From: Prevotellaceae bacterium UBA6858
GTDB taxonomy: Bacteria > Bacteroidota > Bacteroidia > Bacteroidales > Bacteroidaceae
Length of the DNA stretch: 30,612 nucleotides
Assembly (NCBI GenBank): GCA_002451695.1
Contig: DKDC01000030.1
Coordinates: 2,196 to 32,807, forward strand
Direction of reading: 5' to 3'
The position numbers and the translations under genes were made by a program. A model generated the notes under the pieces. The model searched no databases and was not told the origin of the DNA. It was given only the letters and a program-made list of their open reading frames with translations. Below are positions 8,105 to 14,220 of this stretch, in pieces (position 1 is the first letter of the stretch; each line of letters starts with the position of its first letter).

Positions 8105-9310
8105 TTAACGGCGTTCGTCCTTGTGCTTGGAGTAGTATATGCGCAACGGCGTTGAAGTAACCTTTATGAAGCCTTTCGCCTCTTCCGAAGTCCAGCCCTT
8201 TTGCGTCTCGCCATATTCTCCGAACGGGTTTTTCACCAGGTCGTCCTTTGAGTCAACGCCGACGGTCTCGAAGGAGTAGGGGCGGAGCTTCAGCGTTACC
8301 ACGCCGTTCACGTTGCGCTGCGAAGATGTGAGCATAGCCTCGATGTCGGTCATCACAGGCTCCATGTACTGGCTTTCGTGCAGGAACATTCCGTACCAGT
8401 TTGAAACTTGGTCCTTCCAGTACTGCTGCCATTTTGAAAGAGTGTATTTCTCCAGGAAGCGGTGTGCGCCGATAATCAGCATGGGTGCCGCAGCCTCGAA
8501 GCCCACGCGCCCTTTCAGGCCGACTATGGTGTCTCCCACGTGGCAGTCGCGCCCTATGGCGTATGCCGCGCCTATTTTCTCTATTTCCTGTATAGCCTTT
8601 ATCTTGTCGCTGTACTCTTTGCCGTCAACGCTTTCTATTTCGCCTTTCCTGAAGCCTATCTTCAACTCCCTCTCGCCCTCTGCCGTGGCGTGCTTGAGGT
8701 ATGCCGATTCGGGCAGGCCCTGGTTGCTGTCGAGAATTTCGCCGCCGCAGATTGACGTTCCCCAAATGCCCACGTTGTAGGAGTATTTCAGCTTTGCGAA
8801 GTCAGCCTTGAAGCCGTGTTCGTTGAGATAGTCGATTTCCTCCTTGCGCGTCAGCACGCGGTCTCTCGTGAGGGTTATTATCTCCTTCCCCGGGGCCATT
8901 ACGAGGAAAGTCATGTCGAAACGAATCTGGTCGTTGCCCGCGCCGGTTGAGCCGTGTGCGATTGCGTCGGCCCCCACCTCGTTGGCGTAGCGCGCTATGG
9001 CGATAGCCTGGAAAATCCTTTCGCTCGAAACGGATATGGGGTAGCAGTTGTTGCGCAGCACATTGCCGAAAATCATGTATTTAAGGCTTTTCTCGTAGTA
9101 TTCCTGCGTAACGTCGAGGGTTACGTATTTCGCCGCCCCCAGCTTGTAGGCGTTTTCCTCATTGGCCTTGAGCTGCTCCTCGCTGAAGCCGCCCGTGTTG
9201 GCGCACGCCGCGTGAACCTCGTATCCCATTTCGTGCGCGAGATACATCACGGTGTATGAGGTGTCAAGCCCGCCGCTGTAGGCCACCACCACTTTCTTTT
9301 TCTTTTCCAT
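8105..9310 (-). CDS. argG: Argininosuccinate synthase
   Basis: A 401-residue enzyme joining citrulline and aspartate with ATP hydrolysis to AMP. The N-terminal P-loop of the ATP pyrophosphatase superfamily is clear (VVVAYSGGLDTS, residues 8-19). STGAGNDQIRFD and SICGGEILD segments are typical of the family. The reading frame extends upstream to 9568, but that extension is a shadow of the GNAT gene; the ATG at 9310 (MEKKKKVVVAYSGG) is the family start, 35 nt after the GNAT stop. Its place between argR-GNAT and argC-argD is the common Bacteroidales arrangement. The protein is shorter than many ArgG (about 440 aa in E. coli) but matches the compact form common in other bacteria. Confidence 0.96.
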   Translation of the reverse strand: MEKKKKVVVAYSGGLDTSYTVMYLAHEMGYEVHAACANTGGFSEEQLKANEENAYKLGAAKYVTLDVTQEYYEKSLKYMIFGNVLRNNCYPISVSSERIFQAIAIARYANEVGADAIAHGSTGAGNDQIRFDMTFLVMAPGKEIITLTRDRVLTRKEEIDYLNEHGFKADFAKLKYSYNVGIWGTSICGGEILDSNQGLPESAYLKHATAEGERELKIGFRKGEIESVDGKEYSDKIKAIQEIEKIGAAYAIGRDCHVGDTIVGLKGRVGFEAAAPMLIIGAHRFLEKYTLSKWQQYWKDQVSNWYGMFLHESQYMEPVMTDIEAMLTSSQRNVNGVVTLKLRPYSFETVGVDSKDDLVKNPFGEYGETQKGWTSEEAKGFIKVTSTPLRIYYSKHKDERR

Positions 9311-9345
9311 TGCTGTTATTGAAGTTTTTGTTGTTGCTTTGTTGT

Positions 9346-9984
9346 TCACCTCAGACCTTTCGCCGCCGCCTCCTTTGCCATTTTCACCACGTCGGGCGGC
9401 AGCTCCACCGGCAGCGGCTCTCCCTCGTGGTCGGCGGGGTCGTAGAGCATCCCGGTGCACACGCAGTATTTCCTGCCTGTGCGGGCAAGGATGTCGCAGT
9501 TGATGCAGCATGGGTGTTCGGGCGTGCCGCAGCCTTTCCAATACTCGTCGTCCTGCGTGAGGTCGCACAGCGGCACAGGCACATAGCCGAGCTTTGTGTT
9601 TATCCTCATCACCGCGCCCTGGCTGGTAAGCCCGAAGAGTTTTGCGTGAGGCCAGCGCAGGCGGCTTAGCGTGAACGCGGTCTCCTTGATGCGTGTGGCG
9701 AGGTGGTGCTGCCTGAACTTTGGGACCACTATCAGACCCGAGTTTGCCACGTAGTGCTTGTCCTCCCAGCTCTCTATGTAGCAGAAGCCGGCGAACTCCT
9801 CTCCGCAGAGGGCTATTATGGCTTTGCGCTCGCGCATCTTCTGCGCCACGTATTCATGTGTCCTTGAGGCGATGCCCGAACCGCGCACTTTTGCGGCGTC
9901 GGCTATCGTTTTCAGAATTGTATCGACATACTTTTCATGAGACGCGTCGGCAACCAACACGTCTATTCCGTCGTTGTAAATCAT
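9346..9984 (-). CDS. GNAT acetyltransferase with Cys-rich C-terminus in the arginine operon (possible N-acylglutamate synthase)
   Basis: The 212-residue protein has a GNAT-like core: RKAIIALCGEEFAGFCYIES, then GLIVVPKFRQHHLATRIKETAF, which carries the acetyl-CoA loop region, then SRLRWPHAKLFGLTSQGAVMRINTKLGY, where the -xINTKLGY ending is typical. A C-terminal extension is rich in cysteines (GCGTPEHPCCINCDIL, then RKYCVCTGM) and could bind a metal. It lies between argR and argG, where the operon would need the first pathway enzyme, since no argA or argJ is visible here. Acting as the N-acetyl- or N-succinyl-glutamate synthase is therefore a reasonable inference, not something the sequence proves. 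The ATG at 9984 lies 46 nt after the argR stop. Confidence 0.85.
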   Translation of the reverse strand: MIYNDGIDVLVADASHEKYVDTILKTIADAAKVRGSGIASRTHEYVAQKMRERKAIIALCGEEFAGFCYIESWEDKHYVANSGLIVVPKFRQHHLATRIKETAFTLSRLRWPHAKLFGLTSQGAVMRINTKLGYVPVPLCDLTQDDEYWKGCGTPEHPCCINCDILARTGRKYCVCTGMLYDPADHEGEPLPVELPPDVVKMAKEAAAKGLR

Positions 9985-10030
9985 TTCCTTTCTTTAAGTG
10001 TAAATTCCGGAAGCGCGTTCCGGCCGCGCC

Positions 10031-10516
10031 TTATAGGTTGCGCTCAATGTGCGGAAGAATCTCCTTCAGATCGTCCAGCATTTCCTGATGGGTGCTGTTT
10101 TTCTTGCCCACCACCATTACGGTGTCGTCCCCTGCCAGTGTGCCGGCAATGTGGGGGAAGTGCTTGTTGTCGATGTTCCCCGCCAGTGCCGCCGAAAACC
10201 CGGGAATGGTGTGCAGTATCATCAGCTCGCCGCCGGGTTCGCAGTTTAGCAGACACTCCTCAAGGGGAACGTTGCTGGTTGCGCTTTTCTTTGCGGCGTG
10301 GGTGTAGTTTGGGTTGTTGGGCAGTATGTAGCGCACGTGCCCGAACTGTGTTGTGATGCGTATTGCTCGCAAATGGTGGAGATCGCGTGAGAGCGTGGCC
10401 TGTGTGGAGCCGTGCCCCACATTGATGAGTTCCTGCAGCAGTTGTTCCTGGCTGCAGATGTTTTTGTCGTTCAGGATTTTTCTGATGTAGCCCAAACGGA
10501 TCTCCTTTTCTTTCAT
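10031..10516 (-). CDS. argR: Arginine repressor ArgR
   Basis: An arginine-responsive transcription regulator with an N-terminal winged helix (SQEQLLQELINVGHGSTQATLSRDLHHL) and a C-terminal hexamerisation and arginine-binding domain containing GTLAGDDTVMVVG, in which the Asp pair contacts arginine. The frame also has an ATG at 10537, but the -7 box ends only 4 nt upstream of it, so the transcript would begin at or after that codon. The ATG at 10516 (MKEKEIRLGYIRKIL, 161 aa) matches the usual ArgR start and is preferred. As first gene of the arg operon it probably represses its own promoter; an inverted repeat upstream (10594-10616) is a possible site. Confidence 0.95.
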   Translation of the reverse strand: MKEKEIRLGYIRKILNDKNICSQEQLLQELINVGHGSTQATLSRDLHHLRAIRITTQFGHVRYILPNNPNYTHAAKKSATSNVPLEECLLNCEPGGELMILHTIPGFSAALAGNIDNKHFPHIAGTLAGDDTVMVVGKKNSTHQEMLDDLKEILPHIERNL

Positions 10517-10541
10517 TCTGTCTATATGGCGTTTCATACCG

Positions 10542-10549
10542 CAAAATTA
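10542..10549 (-). promoter_or_regulatory. argRp: -7 box of the arginine operon promoter
   Basis: TAATTTTG on the minus strand matches TAnnTTTG. At 21 nt upstream is ATTG, a three-of-four match to the -33 TTTG. Predicted transcription start is about 10535, which decides the argR start in favour of 10516. Confidence 0.6.
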
Positions 10550-10593
10550 CTGCGTTTTTTCCAAACCGTACAATTTTTTATACATGAAAGTTG

Positions 10594-10616
10594 TGCATAA
10601 AACCCGATTTTATGCA
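10594..10616. promoter_or_regulatory. Perfect inverted repeat upstream of argR (candidate operator)
   Basis: TGCATAAAA and TTTTATGCA form a perfect 9-bp dyad with a 5-nt spacer, about 55-80 bp upstream of the argR start. TGCAT/ATGCA halves in A/T surroundings resemble ARG-box halves, but the spacing differs from the E. coli box, so assignment to ArgR is a guess. Confidence 0.4.
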
Positions 10617-10619
10617 GTG

Positions 10620-10984
10620 GATATTCATTCTTTGTCCGGGTGGGCGTAAAGAGATGCGAAGACGTGTTTTGGGGATTATAATATTGGATTATAATGATTA
10701 ATATATAGTAATGCAGATGCGGGGGCAGTGAAAAAGCCGCTCTTGTGTCAATGAATAATATGCGCATATTTGGGGAATTGCTTGCAATATTCATTGGTGA
10801 TTTTTTTTGCGGTAATTTGGGGAATGCTGTGAAAATGCAAAGTGTGGAAAGCGTTTTGAAAGATGCTTTGCGCGCGAAGTCCCGAAAAGCCTAGGCTTGT
10901 ATTGTGCGCCGCCGTGTTTGGCGGAAAATGCGCAAGCTGTTGAAACGCAGGTGTTTGTCTTGTTTGTGGACGTGCAGTGTAAGA
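10620..10984. other. Non-coding divergent region with repeats and palindromes
   Basis: No gene is supported between argR and the rightward lipoprotein gene. This part holds a 13-bp tandem repeat (GGATTATAAT at 10673 and 10686), a perfect 14-bp palindrome AATATGCGCATATT (10757-10770), and a wide inverted repeat (CAATGAATA at 10749-10757 with TATTCATTG at 10788-10796). These are possible regulator sites; none can be assigned. Confidence 0.4.
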
Positions 10985-11104
10985 TTTTGTCTTTCAGGTG
11001 TTTGCAAGCTTCTGAAAAAGGTCTGATGTAGTTTGAATTATGTCTGATATAATTTTTCCCATGTCCTATATGGTTTTCCCTGTGTCCGATGTGGTTTTGC
11101 GGCT
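10985..11104 (+). repeat. Dispersed 21-bp tandem array, copy B
   Basis: Units start at 11021, 11042, 11063 and 11084 with exact 21-bp spacing. The leader TTTGCAAGC (11001-11009) precedes them, as in copy A. The first two units are nearly identical to copy A; the last two have drifted (GTCCTATATGGTTTTCCC). It lies between divergent operons. Confidence 0.82.
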
Positions 11105-11266
11105 TGTGATTGCGGTAGGGCTTTCGCCGTTTGCGCGCCGCGTGATGTCAGGGGCGGATGCCGTAACGTGCGGTGCCGTGTGCGTCACGCAGGGGCGCGG
11201 TGATGTTTTTTACTTTCATTTAATATAAAACAACCTTTCAAATTTTCGGGAAAGGAATAATATAGC

Positions 11267-11274
11267 TACTTTTG
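11267..11274 (+). promoter_or_regulatory. -7 box of the cell-envelope operon promoter
   Basis: TACTTTTG matches TAnnTTTG; a TTTT at 11243-11246 lies 20 nt upstream as a near -33 element. Start of transcription near 11281, giving a leader of about 33 nt to the ATG at 11314. Confidence 0.6.
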
Positions 11275-11313
11275 CCGCGTAAATAGATTATATTGCTAAT
11301 ATTAGGACTATAT

Positions 11314-12666
11314 ATGAGGAAAATAATTGCGTTTGTTGCGTTGTCGGTCATTGCCATAGGCTTTTTGGCAAGTTGCGGCGACGATGACAACAAAAGCAGC
11401 GGGCTTAGTTCGGACTGCGCCATAAATGCAATAGTTTTGGGGGATTTGTCGCGTGTGTATCACACCTGGCTTGACAACGGCAAGGACACGAGCTACACGA
11501 TAACAGTGCCGGGCAGCGCGTTCCCGCTGCACATCGACCAGGTTAACAAGCGCATATTCAACAGCGACTCCCTGCCTGTGGGAACGGCGGTGAACAAGGT
11601 GTATTTCACCACGTTCAGCGCGGACGGCATTGTGGCCTACCGCCTTGAAAGCGGCAAGGACACCATGTATTCGGTGAAGGACACCCTTGATTTCACCGCT
11701 CCGAAAGTGTTCACGATTTACGCTTCCGACGGTTCGGGCAGCAGGTCTTACACCATAGACATCAACGTGCACAACGCCGACCCCGACGCTTATTCGTGGG
11801 TTGCGGCTTCGCCGGCTGACAACGTTGTGGCGAAAATGGGGAATATGCGCATGATAGCAAAGGACGGCAAGCTGCATCTTTGGGGGACCGAGAACGGAAA
11901 CGCCGTGGTCATGACGCGCAATACGGACGGCGGGGCCGCGCTCTGGGACGGGAAATCTGTTTCGGGTGCGGACGGACTGCGGCCCAAGAGCGTCAACCTG
12001 TTCGGCGGCAGGTTTGTGGCCGTTGCAAACTCCGGGCTTGTCGAGTCGGCCGACGGCGCAAACTGGACGGCGGTTTCCACGTCGCTCGTTCCCGACGGCA
12101 TATTCGCGGTTGGCGACAGGCTCTATGTAAACGTGGCGGGCAAGATATACAGCTCCGCAGACTTCACCTCGTGGAAAAGCGAGGGCGTGGACGACAACGC
12201 AGCCCCGCTCCCGACGGAGGATGTTCATTCGGCGGTGCTTCCCGCAGCCAACAACCCGCAGATAGAGAACATTGTGAGCGTAGGGTATTCTGACGGCAAG
12301 ACCGAAACGTGGAAGAAGGAAGTAAACAAGGCCTATCCCGAGGACAATGCGTGGAGCTATTGCCCCATTACGGAGGAGACCCCGCGCACGCTGCCCCACC
12401 TGAAAGGTTTCAGCATGATGAAATACGACGGCAAGCTGTATTCCGCAGGAATCAACGGCGACACGGTGAACGTGTACTCCAGCGCCGACGGGGCGCGTTC
12501 CTGGCAGATAGTGAAAGTGCCCACGGTTGTTCCCGCCGGAATGGGGAAGCCTGACGAGACAAGCATTGCCGCCGACGGCGACAACAATATATGGCTGGTT
12601 TGCAGCGGGACGGGAATGCTTTGGAAAGGCTACCTGAACAGGCTCAAGGCGGCGAAAAGCGAATAG
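11314..12666 (+). CDS. DUF6242-type surface lipoprotein
   Basis: A 450-residue protein with a lipoprotein signal (MRKIIAFVALSVIAIGFLAS before Cys-21). An acidic CGDDDN stretch directly after the lipidated cysteine resembles the export signal that places Bacteroidetes lipoproteins on the cell surface. The first third (to about residue 160) has beta-sandwich character (cadherin-like or Ig-like, ending SGSRSYTIDINVHN). The rest shows repeated kelch or sialidase-like blades (MRMIAKDGKLHLWG, FGGRFVAVANSGLVESADGANW, VGDRLYVNVAGKIYSSADFTSW, YDGKLYSAGINGDTVNVYSS). This fits the DUF6242 family, whose function is unknown. It is the first gene of the envelope operon; the stop is 6 nt before the next ATG. 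The start at 11314 is chosen because it opens the signal peptide. Confidence 0.85.
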   Translation: MRKIIAFVALSVIAIGFLASCGDDDNKSSGLSSDCAINAIVLGDLSRVYHTWLDNGKDTSYTITVPGSAFPLHIDQVNKRIFNSDSLPVGTAVNKVYFTTFSADGIVAYRLESGKDTMYSVKDTLDFTAPKVFTIYASDGSGSRSYTIDINVHNADPDAYSWVAASPADNVVAKMGNMRMIAKDGKLHLWGTENGNAVVMTRNTDGGAALWDGKSVSGADGLRPKSVNLFGGRFVAVANSGLVESADGANWTAVSTSLVPDGIFAVGDRLYVNVAGKIYSSADFTSWKSEGVDDNAAPLPTEDVHSAVLPAANNPQIENIVSVGYSDGKTETWKKEVNKAYPEDNAWSYCPITEETPRTLPHLKGFSMMKYDGKLYSAGINGDTVNVYSSADGARSWQIVKVPTVVPAGMGKPDETSIAADGDNNIWLVCSGTGMLWKGYLNRLKAAKSE

Positions 12667-12672
12667 GCGGTG

Positions 12673-13371
12673 ATGAAAAGGGCGGCTGTTCTGCTTGTGG
12701 TTGCGCTTGTGTGCCTTGGCGGCTCATGGGCGCAGGACGATGTGGACTACCGCTATGAGATAGGCGCCGCGCTCGGCGGCAGTTTCTATCGCGGACAGCT
12801 CAACCACAAGTTTTTCGGGCAGACTGGCTTTGCCGGAGGGGCTGTGGGGCGCTGGAACATCAACCCCTACATGGCGGTGAAGACCATGCTCGGATATGCG
12901 TCGGCAAAAGGCTCGGCCAATGGTGTTGGCGACTTTTTCCCCACCGACCCTGCCGACCCGGCGGTGTCGCAGGAAAAGCGCAGTTACAAGCTCAGCGGCG
13001 GCATTGTGGACTTCAGCGCGGCGTACGAGTACAACTTCTGGCCTTTCGGGCTTCATCACGGATACCAGGGCAGGCAGCGCATAACGCCTTTCCTGCAACT
13101 CGGGCTCGGCGCGTGCTACGGAACGGCCGGCAAGGCGTTCACGCTGCAGATACCCATAGGCGTGGGGGTGAAGTACAAGCTCAAGCCGCGCGTGAACCTG
13201 GGTTTCGACTGGCTGTACCACTTCTCGCTTAGCGACAGGCTTGACGGCTTTGAAAACCCTTACGGCATAAAGTCGTCGGGGTTCGCAAACAAGGACAGCT
13301 ACTGCACGGCGGTGTTTTACATAAGCTACGACTTCTCGCCGAAATGCCCGCAGTGCAATAAAAACGACTGA
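12673..13371 (+). CDS. DUF6089 (PorG-like) outer-membrane beta-barrel protein
   Basis: The 232-residue protein has a signal peptide (MKRAAVLLVVALVCLGGSWAQ) and then alternating amphipathic beta strands (YEIGAALGGSFYRGQLN, ITPFLQLGLGACYG, VNLGFDWLYHFSLSDRLDGF), ending in a strand with aromatic residues and a Cys pair (CPQCNKND). This is the pattern of small outer-membrane barrels of the DUF6089 family, which includes the type IX secretion component PorG. Whether a type IX system exists here cannot be told from the window. It begins 6 nt after the lipoprotein gene; a GTG one codon earlier is possible. In Bacteroidales this gene commonly precedes uppS and bamA, as here. Confidence 0.85.
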   Translation: MKRAAVLLVVALVCLGGSWAQDDVDYRYEIGAALGGSFYRGQLNHKFFGQTGFAGGAVGRWNINPYMAVKTMLGYASAKGSANGVGDFFPTDPADPAVSQEKRSYKLSGGIVDFSAAYEYNFWPFGLHHGYQGRQRITPFLQLGLGACYGTAGKAFTLQIPIGVGVKYKLKPRVNLGFDWLYHFSLSDRLDGFENPYGIKSSGFANKDSYCTAVFYISYDFSPKCPQCNKND

Positions 13372-13407
13372 CAAGAACGATACGACAATATTATATATAA
13401 TATAAAT

Positions 13408-14169
13408 ATGAGTGCTCCGCAGATAGAGATGCAACGCATCCCCCGCCACATCGCCATAATAATGGACGGCAACGGCCGCTGGGCCGTGAAGCGCGGGCTG
13501 CCGCGCACCGCCGGACACAAGGAGGGCGTGGAAACCGTGAAGCGCATCACCGAGGAGGCTGTGCGCCTTGGAGTGGAGTATCTCACGCTCTACACATTCT
13601 CGACAGAGAACTGGAAACGTCCGGGCGACGAGGTGGCGGCTCTGATGTCGCTTGTCCTCACTTCGCTGCAGGAGGAGCTGTTCATGCGCAACAACGTGCG
13701 CTTCCGCGTAATCGGGGACACACGAAAGCTGCCGCTCGAGGTGCAAAGGAAACTGCAGCAATGCGAACGCGACACAATGGGGAACACAAAGATGACCCTT
13801 GTCGTGGCGTTGAGCTACTCTTCGCGCTGGGAGATCGCGGCGGCTGCAAGAAGCATCGCCGCCGATGTGGTGCATGGAACGGTTGAGGTTTCGCAGATTG
13901 ACGAGGAACTTTTCTCGAAGCACCTTGCAACGGCGTTCATGCCCGACCCCGAACTCCTTATACGCACCGGCGGGGAACTGCGGCTCAGCAACTATCTGCT
14001 CTGGCAGTGCGCATATTCCGAACTGTATTTCTGCGACACCTACTGGCCCGACTTTAAGGAGGAGGACTTGCGGCTCGCCATAGCCGACTACCAGCACCGC
14101 CAGAGGCGGTTCGGCAAAACCGGGGAGCAGATGCTGCAGGAGAACAACACAAAAGAAACTGAAGAATAA
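13408..14169 (+). CDS. uppS: Isoprenyl transferase (undecaprenyl diphosphate synthase)
   Basis: A 253-residue cis-prenyltransferase that extends farnesyl diphosphate with isopentenyl diphosphate to the C55 carrier of peptidoglycan and O-antigen synthesis. Signatures are the catalytic IIMDGNGRWA (Asp-20), TLYTFSTENW, LIRTGGELRLSN and the C-terminal LLWQCAYSELYFCDTYWPDF region that helps bind the substrate diphosphate. The ATG at 13408 follows an AT-rich stretch 36 nt after the DUF6089 stop. It is part of the envelope operon; bamA begins 51 nt downstream. Confidence 0.96.
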   Translation: MSAPQIEMQRIPRHIAIIMDGNGRWAVKRGLPRTAGHKEGVETVKRITEEAVRLGVEYLTLYTFSTENWKRPGDEVAALMSLVLTSLQEELFMRNNVRFRVIGDTRKLPLEVQRKLQQCERDTMGNTKMTLVVALSYSSRWEIAAAARSIAADVVHGTVEVSQIDEELFSKHLATAFMPDPELLIRTGGELRLSNYLLWQCAYSELYFCDTYWPDFKEEDLRLAIADYQHRQRRFGKTGEQMLQENNTKETEE

Positions 14170-14220
14170 TAAAGGCGGACGGACGATGCCTGAATTTGCA
14201 CGCCCCGCAACATAACGAAG

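Noticed and set aside
11040..11228. Small open frame after array copy B
   Set aside because: It begins inside the 21-bp repeat units (MSDIIFPMSYMVFPVSDVVL is translated repeat) and has no independent support.
11308..12399. Leftward open frame of 363 codons
   Set aside because: Antisense shadow of the DUF6242-type lipoprotein gene; low-complexity Arg/His/Val-rich translation with no recognisable domain.
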